64,000 nt of DNA from Mesonia maritima (GCF_042433895.1 NZ_JBHLUA010000012.1:186001-250000), one strand, 5' to 3'; shown: positions 1 through 8,539, counted from the stretch's first letter. Program-made: numbers and translations. Notes: a model not told the origin generated them from the letters alone.

Positions 1-832
1 TATGTTCTCCTTTTTGATAGAAGTTTAGATTATTACGCGTTAATTTTCCGCCGAAAGAAAAAGTATGAACCGAACAATTACTTTCGTCTTTTTGTTCGAC
101 ATACGTATTATCGATTAAAGAAGCCGAAATATTATCATTCTGAATTTTATAATAATCGACCATTGCTCGTTTTTCAGCAAAAATTTCAGTAACCGAATTG
201 GTAAACACCGGATTTTCAGTTAAGCTCTGGTGACGCTCAATAATTTGAACATGCGAATTTTCACCCACCACAATTAAATTTCTTGGCTGAAGCATTAAAG
301 CCGCTTCATTTCCCGTAGAAAGGTTTAAGACTTGAATGGGTTTATCGGCAACGGTATTTTTTAGAATATAAATAAAAGCACCTTCACGAGAAAATGCGGT
401 ATTCAACGAATTTAAACTGTCGTCGCTAGGAGCTATTTTATTGAAATATTTCTCCATAATGTCTTTGTACTTCGGTTTGTCTAAAGCCGAAGACATTAAA
501 CACGCATCTATTTTATCATGCGTAGTTTGTGATAAATGTGAAGAATAAATTCCGTCGATAAAAACAATGGTATATGCATCGATATCGTGAATCAGGTATT
601 TTTTTACATCACGATATTCGATTGTACTTTCTTTTTTAGGAAAAATACTGTAATCTTCTTTTAAAATTGAATTTAAGGAAGTGTATTTCCAAGCTTCGTC
701 TTTTCGCGTAGGAAACCCTTTTTGTTCAAAATTTTTAAGCGCTTTATTTCGAATAGTATGAATATCGCTACCGACATCTACTTGTTCTTCAAAAGCGAAA
801 AAGGAAGAAATTAATTTATCTTTTAAACTCAT
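1..832 (-). CDS. sufD: SufD, Fe-S cluster assembly protein (partial, C-terminus beyond the left edge)
   Basis: The reading frame opens at an ATG at 832 and runs without a stop to position 1, about 277 codons. The protein begins MSLKDKLISSF and contains a KDEAWKYT segment early on, typical of SufD N-termini. SufD is the partner of SufB in the cytoplasmic SufBCD scaffold that builds Fe-S clusters. It lies directly downstream of sufC on the same strand with about 33 bases between, so the order sufB, lipoprotein, sufC, sufD is seen. The C-terminal core, where SufD is most conserved, is missing from the window. sufS and sufE would be expected further left but cannot be seen. Confidence 0.93.
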   Translation of the reverse strand, partial: MSLKDKLISSFFAFEEQVDVGSDIHTIRNKALKNFEQKGFPTRKDEAWKYTSLNSILKEDYSIFPKKESTIEYRDVKKYLIHDIDAYTIVFIDGIYSSHLSQTTHDKIDACLMSSALDKPKYKDIMEKYFNKIAPSDDSLNSLNTAFSREGAFIYILKNTVADKPIQVLNLSTGNEAALMLQPRNLIVVGENSHVQIIERHQSLTENPVFTNSVTEIFAEKRAMVDYYKIQNDNISASLIDNTYVEQKDESNCSVHTFSFGGKLTRNNLNFYQKGEH

Positions 833-865
833 AGTTTATTTTTTGAGGATTTAGGCAAAATGGTT

Positions 866-1621
866 TTAAACTGATTTCATTTCGGTTTTTAACCAATCGT
901 ACCCCTGCTCTTCTAATTTATGAGCAAGTTCTTTTCCGCCGGATTTTACAATTTTTCCGTCTAATAAAACGTGTACATAATCTGGAACAATGTAATTTAA
1001 TAAACGTTGGTAGTGTGTAATTACCAATACCGCGTTATCTTTTGTTCGTAATTTATTTACACCGTCTGAAACCACCCGTAACGCATCGATATCTAAACCA
1101 GAATCGGTTTCATCGAGAATAGCTAATTTTGGTTCCATCATTGCCATTTGAAAAATCTCGTTACGCTTTTTTTCTCCGCCTGAAAAACCTTCGTTTAGCG
1201 AACGTGAAAGAAACTTTCTATCCATTTCCAGCATTTCTGACTTTTCACGAATTTTTTGTAACATTTCTTTTGCCGGCATATCTTCTAAACCTTGCGCTTT
1301 TCGTGTTTCGTTTATGGCGGTCTTCATAAAGTTAGTTACCGAAACACCCGGAATTTCTACCGGATACTGCATAGAAAGAAAAATTCCTTTGTGTGCGCGC
1401 TCGTCAACTTCCATTTCAGAGATATCTTCATTTTCCATGATGATTTCTCCTTCAGTCATTTCAAACTCTTCTTTTCCGGCAATAACAGAAGCTAACGTAC
1501 TTTTACCAGAACCGTTTGGTCCCATAATCGCGTGAACCTCTCCGGCATTAATTTCTAAATTTATTCCTTTTAAAATTTCTTTATCTTCTACACTTGCGTG
1601 TAAGTTTTTTATCTTTAGCAT
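866..1621 (-). CDS. sufC: SufC, Fe-S assembly ATPase
   Basis: This is a 251-residue ABC-type ATPase. Visible motifs are the Walker A loop GPNGSGKST at residues 34-42, the signature region FSGGE at 146-150, and the Walker B strand LAILDE at 166-171, followed by TDSGLDID, which is characteristic of SufC. SufC is the soluble ATPase of the SufBC2D scaffold; ATP binding remodels SufB/SufD during cluster assembly. Length matches the family. It is 10 bases downstream of the small lipoprotein gene and upstream of sufD, so co-transcription is very likely. Confidence 0.97.
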   Translation of the reverse strand: MLKIKNLHASVEDKEILKGINLEINAGEVHAIMGPNGSGKSTLASVIAGKEEFEMTEGEIIMENEDISEMEVDERAHKGIFLSMQYPVEIPGVSVTNFMKTAINETRKAQGLEDMPAKEMLQKIREKSEMLEMDRKFLSRSLNEGFSGGEKKRNEIFQMAMMEPKLAILDETDSGLDIDALRVVSDGVNKLRTKDNAVLVITHYQRLLNYIVPDYVHVLLDGKIVKSGGKELAHKLEEQGYDWLKTEMKSV

Positions 1622-1631
1622 AGGTTTCTTT

Positions 1632-2063
1632 TTACTTTACTTCCTTTTTGTCGCCTTTTACTCGAATTGCAGGTTCTGCTTTCGGCGTCATTACTTTAAT
1701 AATTTTCTTTATTTCAACCACTTCTTTCCAGCCATCTTCCATTGGGTTTGGTTTTATTTTCCCTTGAATGATTACCGGAACCATGTCTAAATCTTCCCTT
1801 TTTAGCGAATTCACTTCTTTAGAAAGTTTTGTTGCCATCGAGTCTAAAACAACACCATAAACTTCGGTATTGGTTTTTAAAACCGCTGCTTTTTGTTCTT
1901 CAACATAAATAAACTCGCCACTTAAAATTGTTAAATCTTTCGTTTTGTTATTTTCAGTAGTTTGTTCAGTTTCTGCAGATTTTTCTTCTTTTTCTTTAGA
2001 ATCTTCTTTACAACCTACCACAAATAAAGTGGCTACAACAATCGCTAATAGGTGTTTTTTCAT
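1632..2063 (-). CDS. Small SPII lipoprotein embedded in the suf operon, function unknown
   Basis: The 143-residue product starts with a short signal sequence and a lipobox ending in GC (Cys18), so it should be a lipidated periplasmic or outer-membrane-facing protein. A Lys/Glu/Thr-rich linker of about 25 residues follows, then a compact beta-rich domain (about residues 45-120) and a basic tail. I recognise no named family. It sits between sufB and sufC, about 40 bases after sufB and 10 bases before sufC. A lipoprotein inside a cytosolic Fe-S operon is odd; the link to Fe-S assembly is only by position. Confidence 0.85.
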   Translation of the reverse strand: MKKHLLAIVVATLFVVGCKEDSKEKEEKSAETEQTTENNKTKDLTILSGEFIYVEEQKAAVLKTNTEVYGVVLDSMATKLSKEVNSLKREDLDMVPVIIQGKIKPNPMEDGWKEVVEIKKIIKVMTPKAEPAIRVKGDKKEVK

Positions 2064-2102
2064 GATTTTGGTTTGTTTAATATGAAACTTGTTCGGTAGT
2101 TT

Positions 2103-3548
2103 TTACCCTACTGAACCTTCTAAGGATATTTCTAATAATTTTTGAGCTTCTACCGCAAATTCCATCGGCAATTTATTTAAAACCTCTTTACTGAATCCAT
2201 TTACAATTAAAGCGATTGCTTTTTCGGTATCGATTCCGCGTTGGTTACAGTAAAAAATTTGATCTTCCCCAATTTTACTGGTAGTTGCTTCGTGCTCTAC
2301 TTTGGCTGATTTATTTTTTGTTTCAATATAAGGGAAGGTGTGTGCTCCACATTCGTTACCCATTAGCAAGGAATCACATTGTGAAAAATTCCGGGCGTTT
2401 TCGGCTCTTGAATTAATTTGAACTAAACCGCGATACGAATTTTGTGATTTTCCAGCTGAAATTCCTTTGGAAATAATGGTACTTTTTGTATTTTTTCCTA
2501 AGTGAATCATTTTCGTGCCCGTATCTGCCTGCTGATAATTATTAGTAACCGCAATAGAATAAAATTCACCGATTGAATTATCGCCTTTTAAAATACAACT
2601 TGGATATTTCCACGTAACGGCACTTCCGGTTTCAACTTGCGTCCAACTAATTTTTGCGTTTTTTTCGCACAAACCACGTTTGGTTACAAAATTGAAAACA
2701 CCACCTTTTCCTTCAGAATTTCCTGGATACCAGTTTTGAACGGTGCTGTATTTTATTTCAGCATCATCTAACGCAATTAATTCTACCACAGCCGCGTGCA
2801 ATTGATTTTCATCACGCATTGGTGCAGTACAACCTTCTAAATAACTTACGTAACTTCCTTCTTCAGCAATGACTAAGGTACGCTCAAATTGACCGGTTCC
2901 GGCTTGGTTAATTCTAAAATAGGTTGAAAGTTCCATCGGGCATTTTACGCCTTTTGGAATATAACAAAATGAACCGTCACTAAATACTGCTGAATTTAAA
3001 GCGGCGTAAAAATTATCTTTCTTCGGAACTACGGTTCCTAAATATTTTTTCACTAATTCAGGATGTTCTTGAATTGCTTCAGAAATAGAGCAAAAAATAA
3101 TTCCTTTTTCAGCTAAAGTCTTTTTAAATGTTGTCGTTACAGAAACTGAATCCATAACCACATCTACCGCAACACCAGCTAATTTTTTTTGTTCGTCTAA
3201 CGAGATTCCGAGTTTTTTAAAAGTATCTAACAATTCTGGATCTACTTCATCTAAACTCTCATATTTCGGCTTTTTATTCGGTGCTGAATAATATGAAATA
3301 TTCTGAAAATCGGGTTTTGGATAATTCACATTTGCCCAATCCGGCTCTTCCATTTGCTCCCAAATTCTATAGGCTTCCAAACGCCATTGAGTCATCCATT
3401 CGGGTTCATTTTTTTTCTTAGAAATCGCTCGAACAATATCTTCATTTAAACCATTCGGTAAAGTATCAGATTCTATATCGGTATAAAATCCATACTCATA
3501 CTCTTTGGTTTCGAGTTCTTTTTTTAAATCGTCTTCAGTATATGCCAT
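2103..3548 (-). CDS. sufB: SufB, Fe-S cluster scaffold
   Basis: The protein is 481 residues, normal for SufB. It has the family's central stretch (FSDGSFCYIPKGVKCPMELS) followed by the right-handed beta-helix core with TVQNWYPGN and GLVQINSRAENARNFSQCDS, and a C-terminal region around Cys434 (CNQRGIDTEKA). SufB pairs with SufD and SufC as the scaffold on which sulfur and iron are combined. The gene is preceded by a broken S23-type gene and sufA, and followed by a small lipoprotein gene and sufC, all on the minus strand. Confidence 0.97.
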   Translation of the reverse strand: MAYTEDDLKKELETKEYEYGFYTDIESDTLPNGLNEDIVRAISKKKNEPEWMTQWRLEAYRIWEQMEEPDWANVNYPKPDFQNISYYSAPNKKPKYESLDEVDPELLDTFKKLGISLDEQKKLAGVAVDVVMDSVSVTTTFKKTLAEKGIIFCSISEAIQEHPELVKKYLGTVVPKKDNFYAALNSAVFSDGSFCYIPKGVKCPMELSTYFRINQAGTGQFERTLVIAEEGSYVSYLEGCTAPMRDENQLHAAVVELIALDDAEIKYSTVQNWYPGNSEGKGGVFNFVTKRGLCEKNAKISWTQVETGSAVTWKYPSCILKGDNSIGEFYSIAVTNNYQQADTGTKMIHLGKNTKSTIISKGISAGKSQNSYRGLVQINSRAENARNFSQCDSLLMGNECGAHTFPYIETKNKSAKVEHEATTSKIGEDQIFYCNQRGIDTEKAIALIVNGFSKEVLNKLPMEFAVEAQKLLEISLEGSVG

Positions 3549-3586
3549 AGTTGTTTTTCTTGATTTCAGTTGTAAAGTTTAAAAGT

Positions 3587-3956
3587 TTATAAAGTAGAAA
3601 GCAAGTATTTTATTAAACCACTTACTAATTTTGAAACTTCATTTACTTTAAACTTTAACTTCTCAAATTCTTCATTTGATAAATATTTTAAATCGAAAGC
3701 TAAATAAAGCTGCGATCTTAACTCGCCAGCTGAAGCTTTAGAAATGTACAAAAAGCGAATAAATTCTTTTGATGTTTCTCTTTCAAAGCCTTCAGCAATA
3801 TTAGAAGAAAATAGATATACTAGCTCTTCTTATTTGATTTTTTAAACCATAATCTTGTACAAAATCTCCTCTGTTTGTGATAAAGTAAATTTCAGAATTT
3901 AATTCTCTAGACTTTTGCCAGGCTATAATTTCTTCAAAAGAATTAAAATTTGCCAT
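3587..3956 (-). pseudogene. Four-helix-bundle (S23 / rRNA intervening-sequence) protein gene, frameshifted
   Basis: From an ATG at 3956 the frame reads MANFNSFEEIIAWQKSREL and continues to IRRASISI, then hits FF-stop. Removing one base from the A run at 3808-3811 (TTTT on the coding strand) restores SSNIAEGFERETSKEFIRFLYISKASAGEL through to a TAA at 3587-3589, giving 122 residues. The pattern IRRAxxSISxNIAEG is the hallmark of the S23 four-helix-bundle family, about 120 residues long and found scattered in Bacteroidetes genomes; function unclear. It is inserted between sufA and sufB. The one-base extension could be a true mutation or a sequencing error in a homopolymer. Confidence 0.85.
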
Positions 3957-3994
3957 TCACTTTTACACTTTCTAACTTTTTAACATTCAACTTC

Positions 3995-4324
3995 CTAAAG
4001 TGAGAAACTCTCACCACATCCACAAGTGCGTTGTGCATTTGGGTTGTTAAACACAAATCCTTTTCCATTTAATCCGCCAGAATATTCTAATGTCGTGCCG
4101 ATCAAGTAGAGAAAACTACGTTTATCTACAACAATTTTTACCTGGTTGTCTTCAAAAAGTTTATCGCCTTCTATTTGTGCTTTATCAAATTTTAAATCGT
4201 ACGAAAGTCCCGAGCAACCGCCACTTTTAACACCAACTCGAACATAATCTTCGGTTACGTTAAACCCGTCGTCTGCCATCAACTCGGTTAATTTTTTCTT
4301 CGCTGTATCACTTACCTTTATCAT
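3995..4324 (-). CDS. sufA: SufA/IscA-type A-type carrier (HesB family)
   Basis: This is a 109-residue HesB/IscA-family protein. The three cysteines that bind the cluster are present: Cys37 in SGGCSG, and Cys101/Cys103 in the C-terminal CGCG. A-type carriers receive Fe-S clusters from the scaffold and pass them to apo-proteins in the cytoplasm. It is the first gene of the suf run here. A -7 element (4354-4361) lies about 30 bases upstream, and a perfect 18-base palindrome lies just beyond that. Whether this paralogue should be called SufA, ErpA or IscA cannot be settled from sequence alone; operon context favours SufA. Confidence 0.93.
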   Translation of the reverse strand: MIKVSDTAKKKLTELMADDGFNVTEDYVRVGVKSGGCSGLSYDLKFDKAQIEGDKLFEDNQVKIVVDKRSFLYLIGTTLEYSGGLNGKGFVFNNPNAQRTCGCGESFSL

Positions 4325-4353
4325 ATCAGTAAACCTTAGTTGTCATTATTTTG

Positions 4354-4361
4354 CAAATATA
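4354..4361 (-). promoter_or_regulatory. -7 promoter element of the suf operon
   Basis: On the minus strand the eight bases read TATATTTG, a full match to the Bacteroidetes -7 consensus TAnnTTTG. It lies 30 bases before the sufA start, so the transcript leader should be short. A -33 TTG at the usual spacing is not obvious; a palindrome at 4383-4400 occupies that side. Confidence 0.6.
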
Positions 4362-4382
4362 CCATTTAGTCGTGTGAATACC

Positions 4383-4400
4383 ATATATGTATACATATAT
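4383..4400. promoter_or_regulatory. Perfect 18-base palindrome, candidate operator of the suf promoter
   Basis: The bases ATATATGTATACATATAT are identical on both strands. The centre is about 43 bases upstream of the start site expected from the sufA -7 element, on the face where an activator or repressor would sit. The thiL promoter is about 140 bases away on the other side, so suf is the likelier target. AT richness makes chance palindromes more common than usual. Confidence 0.45.
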
Positions 4401-4536
4401 CTAACTTATCTTTTTATAAGAAAGTATTATCAATAAAAAATAGTTCTTCCTGCACCTATTCTTCTTTACTTTTTAGGAATTTAAGACCGCTTTTATTTTA
4501 GTTTTTAATTGCTGAATTTTCCCCATAAATTCTTTG

Positions 4537-4544
4537 TAATTTTG
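4537..4544 (+). promoter_or_regulatory. -7 promoter element of thiL
   Basis: TAATTTTG matches TAnnTTTG exactly and ends 17 bases before the thiL ATG, implying a leader of roughly 14 bases. That is too short to hold a TPP riboswitch. Confidence 0.6.
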
Positions 4545-4561
4545 CAATCTAAATTGAAGCT

Positions 4562-5620
4562 ATGTTCGACAATAAAGACAGCAAAACCAATCTTTCTGAA
4601 TTAGGAGAATTCGGATTAATTGAACACCTAACCCGCTACGTAGAACTCCAACAAAATTCTACTGAAACAGGAATTGGAGATGATGCCGCCGTTCTTCATT
4701 TTAAAGATGAAGAAATTGTACTTACGACCGATATGCTGGTAGAAGGCGTTCATTTTGATTTAGCGTATATGCCGCTAAAACATTTAGGTTATAAAGCGGT
4801 TATGGTAAACCTGTCTGATGTTTACGCAATGAATGCTGAAGCCACACAAATCACGGTTTCCATAGCAGCTTCAAATCGTTTTCCTGTAGAAGCTTTAGAA
4901 GAATTATACGCTGGAATTCTTTTGGCTTGTAAAAATTATAAAGTCGATTTAGTAGGTGGCGACACCACTTCTTCAACTGCTGGATTAGTTATTAGCATTA
5001 GCGCGATCGGGAAAGCTGAAAAGAAAAAGATTACCAAACGTAGCGGTGCAAAACCAAACGATTTATTAGTTGTAACCGGGGATTTAGGTGCAGCTTATAT
5101 GGGATTACAAGTTTTGGAACGCGAAAAGCAAGTATTTAAAGTCAACCCGAATGCGCAACCCGATTTAGAGCCTTATTCTTATATTGTGGAACGCCAATTA
5201 AAACCGGAAGCTCGAAAAGATATTCCGCAATTATTGACGGCTTTAGAAGTGCAACCTACGTCTATGATTGATATTAGCGACGGACTTTCTTCTGAAATTA
5301 TTCATTTATGTAAAAGTTCGAAAACCGGTGTAAATTTATTTGAAGAAAAAATTCCGTTAGATCCTGCGGTAATTTCAGTTTGTGAAGAATTCAATATCGA
5401 TAGCACGATGATCGCTTTAAGCGGCGGTGAAGATTACGAATTGCTTTTTACAATTTCTCAAGACGATTTCGATAAAATTAAAGGAAATCCAAATTTAACC
5501 GTAATCGGTCATATGACTGAAGAAAACGAAGGAATGCATCTTATTACGCGCGCCAATCAAAAAATACCGATTAAAGCTCGCGGTTGGAATTCGTTTGAAG
5601 ATGAAACCGATTCAGAATAA
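4562..5620 (+). CDS. thiL: Thiamine-monophosphate kinase
   Basis: The 352-residue protein has the ThiL/AIR-synthase fold signatures in order: GDDAAVL near residue 40, TTDMLVEGVHFD, a NLSDVYAMNA metal/ATP segment, VGGDTT, and DISDGLSSE in the C-terminal domain. ThiL phosphorylates thiamine monophosphate with ATP to give thiamine pyrophosphate. It is transcribed divergently from the suf operon and is alone; no other thiamine gene is in the window. No TPP riboswitch is seen upstream, in keeping with the close promoter. Confidence 0.96.
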   Translation: MFDNKDSKTNLSELGEFGLIEHLTRYVELQQNSTETGIGDDAAVLHFKDEEIVLTTDMLVEGVHFDLAYMPLKHLGYKAVMVNLSDVYAMNAEATQITVSIAASNRFPVEALEELYAGILLACKNYKVDLVGGDTTSSTAGLVISISAIGKAEKKKITKRSGAKPNDLLVVTGDLGAAYMGLQVLEREKQVFKVNPNAQPDLEPYSYIVERQLKPEARKDIPQLLTALEVQPTSMIDISDGLSSEIIHLCKSSKTGVNLFEEKIPLDPAVISVCEEFNIDSTMIALSGGEDYELLFTISQDDFDKIKGNPNLTVIGHMTEENEGMHLITRANQKIPIKARGWNSFEDETDSE

Positions 5621-5649
5621 ATTTTCAGTTTAATATAAGCTGAACAGAT

Positions 5650-6306
5650 TTAGTTCTTTAAATTTTTTAGTACTGAAAAAGCTTGCTCTACAACAGGTTC
5701 TTCAACTAAAACGGTAAATTCATTAGTTGTGGAAACCACTTCATATAAGGCAATATTGCTCCACGCCAAATGTTTAAATAATTGATAATACAAACCGGCA
5801 ACTTTTGAGTTGTCTTGTGGTAATTGAACACTTACCGCCGCTAATTTATCGCGCTTATTTAATAATTTTTCAGCTTTAAAAAAAGAATTTACACGTTCTG
5901 CTTCGGCGCCTGAAATCATAATATTGCTTTCTAAAATTCCTCGGGTAAACGCATAAAATAAATGTGTATTATCGGAAACAAAAGCTAATAATTTTCCGTG
6001 GCAATTTACTAACGTATTGGTGTTTCGAAATGTAAACGCCGAAATATTTGAACGCACCGTGATATCACCCAAATTTTTAAACGCTTGCTGAATTTTTAAA
6101 TTTTTACTTACACCAACAGGCGATTTGTAGCGACGCAACGCCATCATTACAGCTCCGGTTTTTACAGATTTTTTCAACAACAAACTTATTTCAGGTTGCA
6201 ATTTCTCAGCTAACGCACTATAATTTATAATATTTTCTTGAAGTGCTTCTTCTAAAAACGGTCGGCTTTTCAGCAATTGCTCTACACTTTGCGCTACAGT
6301 TTTCAT
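5650..6306 (-). CDS. Hypothetical protein with predicted ACT-like C-terminal domain, divergent from lysC
   Basis: The product is 218 residues with no signal peptide. Residues 1-60 look helical (MKTVAQSVEQLL to MMALRRY) and could form a small winged-helix-like unit. The last 65 residues alternate strand and helix in an ACT-like way, with LPQDNSKVAGLYYQLFKHLA and EVVSTTNEFTVLVEE followed by a helix ending in LKNLKN. ACT domains bind amino acids. The gene is divergent from an aspartate kinase 98 bases away, so a role in amino-acid-responsive control is plausible but is inference. No family name is recognised with certainty. Confidence 0.75.
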   Translation of the reverse strand: MKTVAQSVEQLLKSRPFLEEALQENIINYSALAEKLQPEISLLLKKSVKTGAVMMALRRYKSPVGVSKNLKIQQAFKNLGDITVRSNISAFTFRNTNTLVNCHGKLLAFVSDNTHLFYAFTRGILESNIMISGAEAERVNSFFKAEKLLNKRDKLAAVSVQLPQDNSKVAGLYYQLFKHLAWSNIALYEVVSTTNEFTVLVEEPVVEQAFSVLKNLKN

Positions 6307-6404
6307 TTTGTTAAATAATTAACTTTCTGTATAAAATTAGTAAAATAAATTCATTTATGCGGTAATAATTTAAAAGCCAATTACATTCGTTTAAAAATTA
6401 ATAA

Positions 6405-7721
6405 ATGAAGGTTTTAAAGTTTGGAGGGACTTCGGTAGGATCGATTTCCAATATTAAAAAAGTAACCGAGATTATTCACGACGGAGAATCTAAAATTGTA
6501 GTGTTATCTGCTATAAGCGGAAGCACAAATAAATTAGTAGAAATTTCTGAATTTATTAAAACCAATCAGCAGGAAGAAAGTAAAAAAATTATTCAGGAAC
6601 TAACCGATAAATATTTAGAAGTCACCAAAGGTTTACTTACTGAAAAGACGAGAACCGAAGCGCTGGAAAAATATATTTATTCTTTAGCCGATCATCTTAT
6701 TTATTTGGTAGAAAATGAACTGAACAATTACAATGAAATTGTAGCGCAAGGCGAGCTTTTTTCAACCTATTTAGTGAATCAATATTTGCAAGAACAAGGC
6801 ATAAAATCTCGGTTAATTTCAGCGTTAGATTTTATGCGAATTGACAAAGAAGGAGAACCCGATTATTTTTATATTCAGCAAAATCTTAGTCGCCTTTTAA
6901 ACGAAAAACCCGAACAGGAAATTTATATTACGCAAGGTTTTATTTGCCTTAATAATCACGGAACGATTAGCAATTTAAAACGTGGCGGAAGCGATTATAC
7001 CGCCAGTATTATTGGCGCGGCAATTAGAGCGGAAGAAGTTCAGATTTGGACCGATATTGATGGTTTTCATAACAACGATCCGCGTTTTATTGAAAACACA
7101 CATTCTATCGCTCAACTTTCTTTTGATGAAGCTGCGGAATTAGCCTATTTTGGAGCAAAAATATTGCATCCGCAAACCGTAATTCCGGTACGGAATTTAG
7201 AAATTCCTGTTCGGTTAAAAAATACCAATTTACCAGAAGCTGAAGGAACGTTAATTTGCAATAAAGTTATTGGTGAAGGAATTAAAGCAATTGCCGCGAA
7301 AGATGGCATTACGGTGATTAAAATAAAATCGGAACGCATGCTTTTGGCGCATGGTTTTTTAAAGAAAATTTTTGAAATATTCGAAAAATACGAAACTGCA
7401 ATCGATATGATTACTACTTCAGAAATTGCCGTTTCATTAACCATCGACAACCCAACGTATTTACAGGAAATTACTACTGAATTATTAAAATTCGCCTATG
7501 TTGAAATTGAAGAAAATAAGACGATTGTTTGTTTAGTTGGCAATAATATTATTCATCATGAAACTACGCCGCAACTTTTTAAAATTCTACAAGATGTTAA
7601 TGTGCGAATGATTGCTTACGGAGGAAGTAATAACAACATTTCGCTATTAGTAAACACAAATGATAAGCCTAAAACTTTACAATTGTTAAACGATTATATT
7701 TTTAAACTTAACCTAGTTTAA
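6405..7721 (+). CDS. lysC: Aspartate kinase (first of two)
   Basis: The protein is 438 residues and monofunctional. It opens with MKVLKFGGTSVGS, the aspartokinase phosphate loop, has GGSDYTAS in the kinase core (about residues 195-202), IWTDIDGFHNNDPR, and a C-terminal pair of ACT domains (about 290-438). It phosphorylates aspartate, the entry to lysine, threonine and methionine synthesis. No homoserine dehydrogenase domain is fused. A second aspartate kinase lies at 48550-49803. The divergent neighbour has an ACT-like tail. A terminator follows at 7734. Confidence 0.94.
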   Translation: MKVLKFGGTSVGSISNIKKVTEIIHDGESKIVVLSAISGSTNKLVEISEFIKTNQQEESKKIIQELTDKYLEVTKGLLTEKTRTEALEKYIYSLADHLIYLVENELNNYNEIVAQGELFSTYLVNQYLQEQGIKSRLISALDFMRIDKEGEPDYFYIQQNLSRLLNEKPEQEIYITQGFICLNNHGTISNLKRGGSDYTASIIGAAIRAEEVQIWTDIDGFHNNDPRFIENTHSIAQLSFDEAAELAYFGAKILHPQTVIPVRNLEIPVRLKNTNLPEAEGTLICNKVIGEGIKAIAAKDGITVIKIKSERMLLAHGFLKKIFEIFEKYETAIDMITTSEIAVSLTIDNPTYLQEITTELLKFAYVEIEENKTIVCLVGNNIIHHETTPQLFKILQDVNVRMIAYGGSNNNISLLVNTNDKPKTLQLLNDYIFKLNLV

Positions 7722-7733
7722 TTTTTGCCCCGA

Positions 7734-7767
7734 AAAACCATTCATCTTTTTCGATGGATGGTTTTTT
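7734..7767. terminator. Intrinsic terminator between lysC and the alpha/beta hydrolase gene
   Basis: AAAACCATTCATC and GATGGATGGTTTT form a stem with one G-T wobble around a TTTTTC loop, followed by a T run on the plus strand. It lies between convergent genes and overlaps the stop codon of the minus-strand hydrolase, so it may work both ways. Confidence 0.75.
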
Positions 7768-8539
7768 ATTTTAATAGTTCCTCTAAAACCTTAAAAAAAT
7801 CCTTTTTATTTTCCAGCCAACTCATATGTCCGTTAGGAAACGTAATTAATTCTGAATTGGTTTCTGCGGAAAGTTTTTCTACACTTTCAAAAGGAACAAC
7901 CGGATCGTGCTTGCCAGCTAGTAAAATTTTTTTACCGCTATAATTCTTCAGAATTTCGGTTCTATCTTTTCGATTCTTTAAACCTTCTATGGATGCAATA
8001 ATATTTTCAGTTGGAATATCTTTGGCTTCTGATACCATTTTTTTTATTTCCTCGGGGAAAGTTTCCTTGGTTTCTTCAGCAAATAAATTTTTTATCGCCA
8101 TACTCACGAAAGCCTCCTTATTTTGTTTTATTAAGCGCTTAGCGCGATCTCTATTTTTCTTTCGCTCTTCGTTATCGGCTTCAGCAGTAGAATTTATCAA
8201 CAATAATTTTTCAGTTTTATCAGGAAAATGTTCCGCGAAAGCTAAAGCAACATAACCGCCCATAGAATGTCCTAAAAAAGTGGCCATGTTGATATTTAAT
8301 TTTTGCAAAACCAAATTAACTGCTTCTGCCATTTGTTCCATCGAATGAATGTAGCCGACTTTTCCGGTTTTTCCATGACCAAATAAATCGATATTTATAA
8401 ATTGATATTCATTTGAAAATTCTTCAATAAGATCGTTCCACATCGTTCTGTTTTCTAAAAAACCGTGCAATAAAACTACCGGTTTTCCAGCACCGGAAAC
8501 CTCAAAATAAATTTCGTTTTGTTTGTATAAAATTATCAT
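7766..8539 (-). CDS. Alpha/beta hydrolase fold protein
   Basis: This 257-residue soluble protein has the oxyanion segment HGFLENRTMW (from residue 25), the nucleophile elbow GHSMGGY with Ser92, an acidic residue in GKHDPVVPFE and a C-terminal His in FPNGHMSWLE. These form a complete Ser-Asp-His triad. The substrate cannot be told; the family covers esterases, C-C hydrolases and acyl-transfer enzymes. It is the last gene of a minus-strand set after an aminopeptidase P gene and an Nramp-like transporter gene, starting about 40 bases after the latter. Confidence 0.9.
   Translation of the reverse strand: MIILYKQNEIYFEVSGAGKPVVLLHGFLENRTMWNDLIEEFSNEYQFINIDLFGHGKTGKVGYIHSMEQMAEAVNLVLQKLNINMATFLGHSMGGYVALAFAEHFPDKTEKLLLINSTAEADNEERKKNRDRAKRLIKQNKEAFVSMAIKNLFAEETKETFPEEIKKMVSEAKDIPTENIIASIEGLKNRKDRTEILKNYSGKKILLAGKHDPVVPFESVEKLSAETNSELITFPNGHMSWLENKKDFFKVLEELLK

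Noticed and set aside
3804..3815. Programmed +1 frameshift in the S23 gene
   Set aside because: The slip site lacks a rare codon or stop-driven pause at the shift point; a homopolymer mutation or read error explains it more simply.
4401..4561. Possible TPP riboswitch upstream of thiL
   Set aside because: A -7 element at 4537-4544 leaves a leader of about 14 bases, and no CTGAGA or thi-box-like segments are seen.
7145..7450. Minus-strand open frame of about 100 codons inside lysC
   Set aside because: It is a shadow of the lysC frame; low-complexity composition and no own context.
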